A model generated the notes under the pieces. The model was not told where the DNA came from, did no database searches, and worked only from the letters and a program-made list of their open reading frames with translations. DNA of 64,000 bases. Source: Burkholderiales bacterium PBB1 (GTDB lineage Bacteria; Pseudomonadota; Gammaproteobacteria; Burkholderiales; Burkholderiaceae_C). The DNA lies in NCBI GenBank assembly GCA_002255905.1, contig NKIN01000001.1:806001-870000 (forward strand), read 5' to 3'. This document shows, piece after piece, positions 27,391 through 35,204 of this stretch; positions within the stretch are counted from its first letter, which is position 1, and the number at the start of each line of letters is the position of its first letter. Made by a program: the position numbers and the translations under genes.

Positions 27391-28265
27391 GTGACGCGGC
27401 GGCACCGGCTGGCGTGTTCGACACGTTGATCAGTGCGCAGGACTTGCGTCGCCTGATCGACTGCCATCGCCCGCTGGTGATCCTCGATGCCAGCTTCGAC
27501 CTGTCGGACGCCGCTGCCGGTGAACTGGCCCATCGCGCTGCGCACCTGCCCGGCGCCTTGCATGTCCACCTGGACCGCGACCTGAGCGGCCCGAAGACCG
27601 GCCGCAACGGCCGCCATCCGCTGCCCGACCGTGCCGTGTTCGCTGCCACGGCCGGGCACTGGGGCATCACGCCGAACACGCAGGTCGTGGTTTACGACTG
27701 CCAGGGTGCGATGTTCGCCGCCCGGGTGTGGTGGATGCTGCGCTGGCTCGGTCACGCGCCGGTGGCGGTGCTGGATGGCGGCCTCACTGCATGGCAGGCG
27801 GCTGGCTTCGCGGTCGACAGCGCAGGGGTCAGCCCGCGGCCTCAGGTGGCATATCCGATCCGCACCGAGACATTCCCGCTGGTGCGCACCATCGATGCCG
27901 ATACGCTGCAAGGGCAGTTGGACCACCTCGCACTGATCGACGCGCGCTCGCCCGAGCGGTTTCGCGGTGAGGTCGAGCCGTTGGATGCACAGGCGGGGCA
28001 CATCCCCGGGGCACGCAACCGCTACTTCAAGGACAACCTCGCCGCCGACGGCCGCTTCAAGCCCGCCGAGATGTTGCGCGCTGAGTTGCTGCCCCTGATC
28101 GGCGCGCGGCCCGCGAGCGGAGTGGTGAATCAATGCGGATCGGGGGTCACCGCTTGCCACAACCTGCTGGCCATGGCCATCGCCGGGATCGATGGTGCGG
28201 CGCTGTATGCCGGTTCATGGAGTGAATGGTCGTCCGATCCCCAGCGCCCGGTGGCCCGCGGCTGA
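27387..28265 (+). CDS. sseA: Thiosulfate/3-mercaptopyruvate sulfurtransferase
   Basis: The 292-residue protein has two rhodanese domains. The N-terminal one is inactive (no cysteine loop). The C-terminal one has the active cysteine C250 in the loop CGSGVTAC, the form seen in 3-mercaptopyruvate sulfurtransferases (CGSGVTA), whereas classical rhodaneses have CRxGx[R/T]. It moves sulfane sulfur to an acceptor such as cyanide, thioredoxin or a sulfur carrier. Translationally coupled to the Rieske oxygenase by ATGA. Confidence 0.9.
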   Translation: MSDAAAPAGVFDTLISAQDLRRLIDCHRPLVILDASFDLSDAAAGELAHRAAHLPGALHVHLDRDLSGPKTGRNGRHPLPDRAVFAATAGHWGITPNTQVVVYDCQGAMFAARVWWMLRWLGHAPVAVLDGGLTAWQAAGFAVDSAGVSPRPQVAYPIRTETFPLVRTIDADTLQGQLDHLALIDARSPERFRGEVEPLDAQAGHIPGARNRYFKDNLAADGRFKPAEMLRAELLPLIGARPASGVVNQCGSGVTACHNLLAMAIAGIDGAALYAGSWSEWSSDPQRPVARG

Positions 28266-28307
28266 GCGCATCGGGTTCTTGCGGGACTGTGTTTCAAGGA
28301 GCTCCTC

Positions 28308-28742
28308 ATGTACAAGCGCATCCTCGTTCCGACCGACGGTTCGGATCTCACCACAGCCGCAGTGAACACGGCCATCACGCTCGCCAAGACCTTGGGCGCG
28401 CAGATCGTGACGGTCTGCGTCAGGGAGCCGTTTCCCTACGGCGCGATTTCCGAGATGCAGCCGGTCCCACCGCAGGAATACTTCGATGCCCAGGAACGCA
28501 TCGTCGCCAGCCGGGTGCAGCAGGTACAGCAGGCCTGTGCGGCTGCCGGTGTCGCTTGCGAGGCGCACACGGTCGATGCGGAGCAGCCCTGGCAAGGAAT
28601 CATCGACACCGTCAAATCGTCTGGCTGCGATCTGGTGGTCATGGCATCCCACGGCCGACGTGGCCTGTCTGCCTTGTTGCTGGGCAGCGAGACGCAGAAG
28701 GTGCTGACGCACAGCAGCGTGCCCGTGCTGGTCGTGCGCTGA
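28308..28742 (+). CDS. Universal stress protein, UspA family
   Basis: The 144-residue protein has the UspA fold: MYKRILVPTDGSDLTTAAVNT at the start and the ATP-binding G-x2-G-x9-G-S/T motif in MASHGRRGLSALLLGSETQ, so it belongs to the ATP-binding class. AAGGAGCTCCTC precedes the ATG, giving a strong ribosome binding site. It stands alone, 42 bases after sseA. After it, TGAGGGC-GGTT-GCCCTCA (28766-28783) can form a hairpin but has no T run. Confidence 0.92.
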   Translation: MYKRILVPTDGSDLTTAAVNTAITLAKTLGAQIVTVCVREPFPYGAISEMQPVPPQEYFDAQERIVASRVQQVQQACAAAGVACEAHTVDAEQPWQGIIDTVKSSGCDLVVMASHGRRGLSALLLGSETQKVLTHSSVPVLVVR

Positions 28743-28840
28743 GGTGTTGTCTGCCGATCGGACGCTGAGGGCGGTTGCCCTCATGAGCTTGCGTCCGTCA
28801 CGAGGCTCGCAGCGTCACAGTTTTCCCCGACAATGATTTG

Positions 28841-30394
28841 ATGGATTCGACTCTGGCTGCACGGCCTGCTTCGTTCGACACGGCCGGCACCCGATGGCGC
28901 GGCCTGCTGGCAGCCATCGACATGGGGTCCAACAGTTTCCGCCTCGAGCTGGGCCAGCTCGATGGCGTGCGCTACCGCCGCATCGATTACCTCAAGGAAA
29001 CCGTTCGGCTGGGCGCTGGCCTCGACGAGCACGGCCTGCTGACCGAGGAGGCCATGCTGCGGGGCCTGGCGTGCCTGGCCCGATTCGCGAACCGGCTGGA
29101 AGGTGTGGCGTCATGGCAGGTGCGGGCGGTGGCCACCCAGACCTTGCGCGAAGCGCGCAACCGCAACGCGTTCCTGGCCCGCGCCGAGGGTGTGCTGGGG
29201 CACCCGATCGAGGTGATTTCCGGCCGTGAAGAAGCTCGACTGATCTACGCCGGCGTGGCGCGGCTGCAGCCGTCGACCCAGCCGCGGCTGGTCATCGACA
29301 TCGGTGGGCGCTCCACCGAGATGATCCTGGGCCATGGCCGCAAGCCCGTGCGCGCCGAATCTTTCCAGGTGGGCAGCGTCAGTCTGTCGATGAAGTACTT
29401 CGGCACCGGGCGCTACACCGAGGCCGCGTTCCGGGCCGCGCAGGTGGCCGCAGGTGCCGAGCTCGAAGAAGCGCTGCAGCCCTTTGCGCCAGAGCACTGG
29501 GTCGAGGCCCTGGGCTCCTCTGGCACGGTCGGTGCGGTGTCGCAACTGCTGCAGGCCAATCGCATCACCGACGGGCGCATCACCCCGGGGGGATTGCGCT
29601 GGCTGATGGAGCAGTGCATCGCGGCCGGCCGGGTCGAGCGTCTCGCGCTGGCCGGGCTGAAGGAGGACCGCCGCGCGATCATCGCGGGCGGGCTGTCCAT
29701 CCTGTACACGCTCGCCACGCATTTCGGTATCGATGCGCTGCTGCCTGCCCGCGGCGCACTGCGCCAGGGTGTGATCTTCGATCTCGACGAGCGGCTCAAT
29801 GCCAGCCAGCAGCCAAACGACGGCGAAGACATGCGCGACAGCTCGGTGCGTGAGCTGCAGCGCCGCTTCCTGGTCGATGAGCCGCAGGCCCTGCGCGTGG
29901 CCCAGGTGGCCGAACAGCTCTATCAAAACGTCCAGCCCGATGCCAGCCGCGATTTGCGCCGCGAGCTGCAGTGGGCCTGCGCCTTGCACGAGATCGGCAT
30001 GATGGTGTCGCACCACGACCACCACCGCCACAGTGCCTACATGCTGGGCCATGTCGATGCGCCAGGGTTCTCGCAGTCGCAGCAGCGGCGTCTGGCCGAG
30101 CTGGTGCTGGCGCAGCGCGGTGGCCTGCGCAAGGTCGAGGGCAGCCTGGCGCAGGTCGAGTTCGCATGGCAGGCCTTGTGCCTGCGGCTGGCGATCATCA
30201 AATGCCATGCCCGTGGTACGGTGGACAGGCACGCCCTCGCCCTGCGGCGCAGTGGTTCGGTGGCCGAGCTGAGCTGGCAACCCGGCTGGCTCGAGAGCCA
30301 CCCACGCACCCATTACCTGCTGACCGAAGAGGCCGCGACCTGGCAGCGCAGCGGACCCCTGCTGCTCGAACTGCCGCGCACGACGGGTTACTAG
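28841..30394 (+). CDS. ppx: Exopolyphosphatase, Ppx/GppA family
   Basis: The 517-residue protein has an actin-like phosphatase core: phosphate loop AAIDMGSNSFRLELGQ, RAVATQTLREARN, VISGREEARLIYAGV, VIDIGGRSTEMILG, and ALGSSGTVGAVSQLL. The C-terminal HD-like helical domain is present with LHEIGMMVSHHDHHRHSAYM. It removes terminal phosphates from polyphosphate or acts on pppGpp; the two activities are hard to separate by sequence. It is 5 bases before the TonB-like gene, so the two are probably co-transcribed. Confidence 0.92.
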   Translation: MDSTLAARPASFDTAGTRWRGLLAAIDMGSNSFRLELGQLDGVRYRRIDYLKETVRLGAGLDEHGLLTEEAMLRGLACLARFANRLEGVASWQVRAVATQTLREARNRNAFLARAEGVLGHPIEVISGREEARLIYAGVARLQPSTQPRLVIDIGGRSTEMILGHGRKPVRAESFQVGSVSLSMKYFGTGRYTEAAFRAAQVAAGAELEEALQPFAPEHWVEALGSSGTVGAVSQLLQANRITDGRITPGGLRWLMEQCIAAGRVERLALAGLKEDRRAIIAGGLSILYTLATHFGIDALLPARGALRQGVIFDLDERLNASQQPNDGEDMRDSSVRELQRRFLVDEPQALRVAQVAEQLYQNVQPDASRDLRRELQWACALHEIGMMVSHHDHHRHSAYMLGHVDAPGFSQSQQRRLAELVLAQRGGLRKVEGSLAQVEFAWQALCLRLAIIKCHARGTVDRHALALRRSGSVAELSWQPGWLESHPRTHYLLTEEAATWQRSGPLLLELPRTTGY

Positions 30395-30398
30395 CCCG

Positions 30399-32288
30399 GT
30401 GGACCGCAGCCCGGTGAACCGGTCAGCGCCGCCGCCCCATCCGCCCCGGAGGCGACCGTCGCTGGCGTTCGCGCTGCTCCTGTCGCTGCTGATCCACGCG
30501 CTGCTGCTCAGTCTGAGCTTCAGCGGCCAGGGCTGGGGTCTCCCTGGGTTCTCGTTCCCTTGGCAGCAGCGGCGTGCCGAGGCACCCGATCTGCGCGTCT
30601 TGTTGATCCCTGCCCGAGACCCGTCGGCGCCAGCGGCGGTCGTCTCAGCCGTCGAACCAGTGCAAGCCGCGCCGATCGAGCAACCGGTTGCCACGCGCCC
30701 GACCGCCACCCCTGCCGCAGCGGTGGATGCCGCCCCGACTCCGACTCCAACCCCGGTGCCCGAGGTGACCGCTGCACCGACTGAGCCGGTGGAGGCCCTC
30801 GTATCGACGCCCGAGCAGCCGCCCGAACCCGTGCGGCCACCGGCCGCCAGTGTGGAAGCACCCGTTGCGCCTGCCCTCGCCGAGCCACCTGCAGAGGCCC
30901 TTGCCGAGGTCGCGCCAGCCGCTGTGGCGCCACCGACCGTGATGGCGGTCGAGCAGACCGACGAGCCCACCTGGGTGGTGGCGCCTGCGGCTGCGTCCGC
31001 GCCCACACCCGTGCCAGCCGTGGCACCTGTGGTGGCACCGGCCGCATCGGCGCCCGAAGTCGCTGCGTCGGCGCCCACCGATGTGCTCGCAGAAAGGCGA
31101 GACCCGGCTGCGGAACAAGCCGTGGCCGATCGTCTGGCGCAGGAAGCGCGGCGTCAGGCGCTGCTGCTGGAGGCGACCAAACTCGAAGCCGAGCGCAAAG
31201 AGATGGAGCGCAACGAGACGGAGCGCAAGGAGGCAGCTCGCCGAGAGGCAGAGCGCCTCGAGGCCGCGCGGCTCGAAACCGAGCGCCAGGAGCAGGCACG
31301 CCAGGAAGCCGAGCGCCGCGAAGCGCAACGCATGGAGAGCGCAAAGCGCGACATCGAGCGCCAGGAAGCCGAACGCGTCGAGGCCGCCCGTCAGGAAGCG
31401 GCGCGAATGGAAGCGCAGCGCGCCGAGCGTGCCAGACAGGAAGCCGAGCGTCAGCAGGCGCAGCGCCTGGAACTGGCGCGTGAAGAGGCTGCTCGGCAAG
31501 AGGCCCAGCGCATCGAGACCGCCAGACAGGAAGCCATGCGCCAAGAGGCCATGCGGCAGGAAGCCCAGCGCCAGGAGGCCGCCCGACAGGCCGCTGCACG
31601 CCAGGAAGCGCAGCGGATCGAGCGCGCGCGGTTGGAGGACGAGCGTCAGCAGGCCGCGCGGCAGCAAGCGATCCGGGACGAAACCGCTCGGCAAGAGAGT
31701 GCTCGTCAGGAGGCCTCGCGCCAGGAAGTCGCACGGCAGGAGGCAGCCCGCCAGGAGGCGGCGCGGGTCGAGGCTGGGCGTCAGGAGGCTGCACGGGCTG
31801 AAGCCGCGAAGGACGAGGCCAGGCGCGAAGCCTCTCGGCGCGCGATGGGGCGCCAGCTGGATGAAGAAGCGGCCCGCCGGGCAGCAGCTTCAGAAGCCGC
31901 GAACCTTGCCCCTCGTTTCGAGCCCTCGTCGCGCGGGGCGCGCCGGGGCCGCTTGTTCGGGCGCACCGACCCCAATGCCGAACTCGTTCTCTATGCCGAA
32001 GCCTGGGCCCGCAAGATCGAGCTGAACATGACGGTCGATCGCATTCGGGACCTCGCGAAGCGCCCCCACAGCAATCCGCTGGTCACGGTGGCAATCCGCA
32101 GCGACGGATCGGTCGAATCCGTGACCTTCCTGCTCTCCAGCGGTGTGCCTGACATCGATGACGCGATCCGGCGCATTGTCGAAAGCCTGTTGCCTTACCC
32201 GGCATTCCCACCGGCGTTGGCGCATGAATACGACGTGATCGAAATCCGCCGAACCTGGATCATCGACAGCGCCATCCGGTTGTATTGA
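30399..32288 (+). CDS. TonB/TolA-like protein with long charged helix
   Basis: The 629-residue protein has three parts. A cytoplasmic tail and one membrane helix (SLAFALLLSLLIHALLLSLSF, residues about 21-42) are followed by a Pro/Ala/Thr-rich stretch up to about residue 225. Next is roughly 260 residues built of Arg/Gln/Glu/Ala repeats (ARQEAQRIE and variants) that should form a single long charged helix across the periplasm. The C-terminal domain of about 100 residues has TonB-like sequence (PLVTVAIRSDGSVESVTFLL). The layout recalls TolA more than TonB, but no tolQR/exbBD is nearby. The GTG start is directly after ppx. Confidence 0.75.
   Translation: MDRSPVNRSAPPPHPPRRRPSLAFALLLSLLIHALLLSLSFSGQGWGLPGFSFPWQQRRAEAPDLRVLLIPARDPSAPAAVVSAVEPVQAAPIEQPVATRPTATPAAAVDAAPTPTPTPVPEVTAAPTEPVEALVSTPEQPPEPVRPPAASVEAPVAPALAEPPAEALAEVAPAAVAPPTVMAVEQTDEPTWVVAPAAASAPTPVPAVAPVVAPAASAPEVAASAPTDVLAERRDPAAEQAVADRLAQEARRQALLLEATKLEAERKEMERNETERKEAARREAERLEAARLETERQEQARQEAERREAQRMESAKRDIERQEAERVEAARQEAARMEAQRAERARQEAERQQAQRLELAREEAARQEAQRIETARQEAMRQEAMRQEAQRQEAARQAAARQEAQRIERARLEDERQQAARQQAIRDETARQESARQEASRQEVARQEAARQEAARVEAGRQEAARAEAAKDEARREASRRAMGRQLDEEAARRAAASEAANLAPRFEPSSRGARRGRLFGRTDPNAELVLYAEAWARKIELNMTVDRIRDLAKRPHSNPLVTVAIRSDGSVESVTFLLSSGVPDIDDAIRRIVESLLPYPAFPPALAHEYDVIEIRRTWIIDSAIRLY
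31130..31850 (+). repeat. Imperfect short tandem repeats encoding the Arg/Gln/Glu/Ala helix
   Basis: Irregular repeats of about 18-24 bases based on CGCCAGGAAGC and CGGCAGGAGGC encode units like ARQEA and AERQE. They are coding repeats of the TonB/TolA-like gene and keep the reading frame. Copy-number variation between strains would change the length of the periplasmic rod. Confidence 0.7.
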
Positions 32289-32355
32289 TGGCGCAGTGGG
32301 GTGACCCTGGCTCAGTCCACGGTGCGGATCGCTGCGGCAGGAATTGCCGTGCGCA

Positions 32356-32520
32356 TCACGGTCGCGGCGAGATGTATGCCGCCATCTCTTGAGCCGCTTC
32401 CAGTTGTTGCGGTGAGCACTGCGAGAGCAGCGAGATCAGCAGATTTTCCAGTGCGATGACTCGCACATGGAGTTGCTGCCAATCAGCCGAGGAGGGCGCG
32501 TCGGGGGCGTTGTTCAACAT
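32356..32520 (-). CDS. Small protein (54 aa) downstream of cbpM
   Basis: An ATG at 32520, 6 bases after the cbpM stop, opens a 54-residue frame: MLNNAPDAPSSADWQQLHVR, then VIALENLLISLLSQCS, then EAAQEMAAYISPRP. The segment with VIALENL and EMAAYISPRP resembles small proteins I recall from Burkholderiales genomes, which usually continue some 20 residues further; this copy stops early. It is helical, has no signal peptide and carries one cysteine. It probably forms one transcript with cbpA and cbpM. Function unknown. About 65 bases between it and the TonB-like gene hold nothing clear. Confidence 0.65.
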   Translation of the reverse strand: MLNNAPDAPSSADWQQLHVRVIALENLLISLLSQCSPQQLEAAQEMAAYISPRP

Positions 32521-32526
32521 GACCCG

Positions 32527-32856
32527 TCACCGCTGCGCCGCGCCATGCCCCAGCTGACGCAGCTGCGATCTGAGCGTGTCGACTTCGTCGAGCAGATCAA
32601 GCACCAGGGCCACGCCAGCCGCATTCAGATGCAGGTCGCGCGCCAGCCGCACGGCGGCGCTGGCACGTCGCAGTGCACTGCCGTCGAAGCGCCAGCTTGA
32701 CGCATCGCTGCCCGAAGGGATCAACGCCCCTTCTTCCACCAGTTCGATCAGTCGCGCGCTGTCGGTCTGGCAAGCCTGGCTCAGCTCGATCAGCGTGAAC
32801 TGGAGGCTCTCTTCAACGATCACGCCGTGCGTGACTGTCAGGGTGTGCTCGTTCAT
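32527..32856 (-). CDS. cbpM: Chaperone modulator CbpM
   Basis: The 109-residue protein fits CbpM, the small MerR-like helical partner that inhibits the co-chaperone CbpA. Typical segments are FTLIELSQACQTDSARLIELVEEGALIPSG and ALRRASAAVRLARDLHLNAAGVALVLDLLDE-type sequence. It starts 2 bases after the cbpA stop, so the two are coupled and presumably made in fixed proportion. Confidence 0.9.
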   Translation of the reverse strand: MNEHTLTVTHGVIVEESLQFTLIELSQACQTDSARLIELVEEGALIPSGSDASSWRFDGSALRRASAAVRLARDLHLNAAGVALVLDLLDEVDTLRSQLRQLGHGAAQR

Positions 32857-32858
32857 GG

Positions 32859-33800
32859 TCAGCCCTCCAGCGTCTGTCGGGGGTTGAAGTCGGAAAACGT
32901 CTGGGCCAACTGCGTCCAGGCCTCGCGAGCGGCTGCGGTCTGGCTGGGCGGCAGCACGATCACCACCACCGCGTACAGGTCGCCTGGCGGCTGACTCGGG
33001 ATGCCCTTGCCCTTCAGCCTCAGCCGCCGTCCGCTGGCCGAGTCCGCGGGCACCGACAGTTGCACGGTGCCGTCAGGCGTCGGCAGCGTGACGTTGGCGC
33101 CGAGCGCGGCCTCCCAGGGCGCCACTGGCAGGTCGATGTAGACATCGCGGTCGTCAACACGAAAGTGCGGGTGGGGTGCGATCTGGATTTCCAGGTACAG
33201 ATCACCCGCGGGTCCCTCGCCAAAGCCGGCGCCACCTTGCCCGGCCAGGCGCAGGTGCTGTCCATTGCGCACCCCCTTGGCGATGTTGACCTGCAGCTGT
33301 CGTGACTGCAGTGTCAGCCGTCCTTCGGCGTCGACCTGCGGCGTGCGCAGCGTCACCGTGCGGCGTCCGCCGCGGTAGGCGTCCTGCAAGTCGATCTCCA
33401 CCTTGGCGTGGTGATCGCTGCCGGCCTGGCTGCCGCTGCGGCGTGGTCCGCGCTCGCCCGCAGCTTGGCGCCCGAACAGCGTCTCGAAGAAGTCGCTGTG
33501 TGCGCGCTCGTCCGCATCACCGCGGCCGCTGAACTCGAAGCCGCTGTCCCAGCCCGGGGGCGGCGTGAATGAGCCGCCTTCGCGGTGCTTCTGCCCCAGC
33601 GCGTCATAGGCGGCGCGCTTCTCGGGGTCGTGCAGCGCTTCATAGGCCTCGGCCACGTCCTTGAAGCGGGCCTCGGCGTCGGCCGCCTTGTTCAGGTCCG
33701 GGTGGTACTTGCGGGCCAGCTTGCGATAGGCCCGCTTGATCTCGTCCACGGTGGCGGTCTTCTCGACACCGAGCGCGGCGTAGTAGTCCTTGTATTCCAT
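32859..33800 (-). CDS. cbpA: DnaJ-class curved-DNA-binding co-chaperone CbpA
   Basis: The 313-residue protein has an N-terminal J domain (MEYKDYYAALGVEKTATVDE, HPD motif in YHPDLNKAAD), a Gly/Phe-rich linker (PPPGWDSGFEFSGRGD), no zinc-finger domain, and two C-terminal beta-sandwich domains (LRLAGQGGAGFGEGPAGDLY, DLYAVVVIVLP). That is the class B J-protein layout. It works with DnaK and can bind DNA. The ATG has no Shine-Dalgarno of its own; an 8-codon frame with a strong site ends 4 bases upstream (33805-33831). Confidence 0.92.
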   Translation of the reverse strand: MEYKDYYAALGVEKTATVDEIKRAYRKLARKYHPDLNKAADAEARFKDVAEAYEALHDPEKRAAYDALGQKHREGGSFTPPPGWDSGFEFSGRGDADERAHSDFFETLFGRQAAGERGPRRSGSQAGSDHHAKVEIDLQDAYRGGRRTVTLRTPQVDAEGRLTLQSRQLQVNIAKGVRNGQHLRLAGQGGAGFGEGPAGDLYLEIQIAPHPHFRVDDRDVYIDLPVAPWEAALGANVTLPTPDGTVQLSVPADSASGRRLRLKGKGIPSQPPGDLYAVVVIVLPPSQTAAAREAWTQLAQTFSDFNPRQTLEG

Positions 33801-33804
33801 GGCA

Positions 33805-33831
33805 TCAACTGGCGCGGCGGCGTGTGTTCAT
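33805..33831 (-). CDS. Upstream ORF of 8 codons ahead of cbpA
   Basis: On the minus strand AAGGAG (33838-33843) stands 6 bases before an ATG that opens MNTRRRAS and a TGA. The stop ends 4 bases before the cbpA ATG. Because cbpA has no recognisable ribosome binding site of its own, its translation probably depends on ribosomes that finish this short frame and restart. The three consecutive CGC arginine codons could make it sensitive to arginine-tRNA supply, but that is speculation. The rest of the roughly 130-base gap to chaA shows nothing else. Confidence 0.55.
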   Translation of the reverse strand: MNTRRRAS

Positions 33832-33932
33832 GCGGGACTCCTTGGGCACTGAACCAGGGACCATCGTACGCCTCGCTGCATCCCGGCGTCTTGTCGCCGC
33901 AGCACCGTCCGTCGTGACGGCCGCGCCAGCGT

Positions 33933-35051
33933 TCAGGGCACCACGGTCAGGAACAAGAAGGCGGCGAACAGCACCAGGTGCACCGCGCCTTGCATCACCG
34001 TGGCACGACCGCTGCCCAGCGTCAAGGTGCCCACCACCAGCGTGAGCATCAGCAGCACGATGTCGATCGGGCGCAGGCCCAGCACCAGCGGAAACGGGAA
34101 CCAGGGTGACATGGCGGCCACCACCGGAATCGTGAGCCCGATGCTCGCCAGGCCCGATCCCAAGGCGAGGTTCAGGCTGCTTTGCATCCGGTTGCCGCGC
34201 GCGGCCCGCAGCGCAGCCCCGGTCTCGGGCAGCAGCACGATCAGGGCGATGACCACCCCGGCCACTGCCTTCGGCGCCCCGACCGCTGCCACGCCGGCTT
34301 CGAGTGCCGGGGCCAGCGCCTTCGCGAGGCCGACCACGCCCACCAGCGACACCATCAGCAGTCCCAGGCTGGTCCAGGCGATCCAGTTGGCTGGCGGTGG
34401 CGCGTGGCTGTCCTCGTCATTGCTGCTGACCGGCAGGAAATAGTCGCGGTGTCGCACCGTCTGCACGAAGATGAACACGCCGTACAGCGCCAGCGAGGTG
34501 ACACCGGCAAAAGCCAGCTGCGAGCCGCTGTAGGTGGGGCCGGCGGTGGTGGTGGTGAAGCTGGGCAGCACCAGCGCCAGACCAGCCAGTGCGGCGAGCG
34601 ACGCCAGCGCCGGGCTGGTGCCTTCGATGCGAAAGGCCAGCACACCATGGCGCAAGCCGCCGACCACCAGGCACAGGCCGACCACCCCGTTGCACACGAT
34701 CATCACCGCCGAGAACACGGTGTCACGCGCCAGCGTATTCGCGCTCTCTCCGCCGGCCAGCATCAGTGCCACGATCAGGGCCACCTCGATGATCGTCACC
34801 GCAACAGCCAGCACCAACGTACCGTAAGGCTCGCCCACGCGGTGCGCGACCACCTCGGCATGGTGGATCGCGCAAACCACGGCCAGGAAGAGCGCCGAGG
34901 TCAGCAGCGTACCCAGACCCAGGCCCAGGGGCGAGTCCCAGCTCAGCGCCAGTATCAGCAGCGCCAGCAAGGGCACGGCGATGCTCCACAGGGGCAGGCT
35001 GTGCAGGCGCCATGAGACGACGGGAGAGGTTGGATTGGAGGCAACGGTCAT
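33933..35051 (-). CDS. chaA: Calcium/sodium:proton antiporter ChaA
   Basis: The 372-residue protein has about 10-11 membrane helices. Two repeated acidic motifs typical of CaCA exchangers are visible: EPYGTLVLAVAVTIIEVALIV in the first half and ALIVLLPETGAALRAARGNR in the second. It exports Ca2+, Na+ or K+ in exchange for protons and helps at high pH or salt. Stand-alone gene, divergent from the small MscS gene across about 150 bases with no clear regulatory site. Confidence 0.9.
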   Translation of the reverse strand: MTVASNPTSPVVSWRLHSLPLWSIAVPLLALLILALSWDSPLGLGLGTLLTSALFLAVVCAIHHAEVVAHRVGEPYGTLVLAVAVTIIEVALIVALMLAGGESANTLARDTVFSAVMIVCNGVVGLCLVVGGLRHGVLAFRIEGTSPALASLAALAGLALVLPSFTTTTAGPTYSGSQLAFAGVTSLALYGVFIFVQTVRHRDYFLPVSSNDEDSHAPPPANWIAWTSLGLLMVSLVGVVGLAKALAPALEAGVAAVGAPKAVAGVVIALIVLLPETGAALRAARGNRMQSSLNLALGSGLASIGLTIPVVAAMSPWFPFPLVLGLRPIDIVLLMLTLVVGTLTLGSGRATVMQGAVHLVLFAAFLFLTVVP

Positions 35052-35204
35052 CGAACGATCCTAACGAAGGCCGCAGCAACGCCTGAATCCGGCAAGCCGG
35101 GCCAGGATTTCGGCTACAACCTGATCCGGACGCGGCGTACCGCGCAGACACCGCGACGTGGTCACAGCACGTGATCGAGCATTCACATGGCAGGGGAGTT
35201 CCGG

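Noticed and set aside
29111-31078. A 655-codon minus-strand frame over ppx and the TonB-like gene
   Set aside because: Its Gly/Ala/Thr-rich sequence is the reverse of the Pro/Ala-rich linker; no family is visible.
31130-31850. Regular repeats that might suggest a CRISPR array
   Set aside because: The repeats are short, irregular, without unique spacers, and keep an open frame encoding charged helix.
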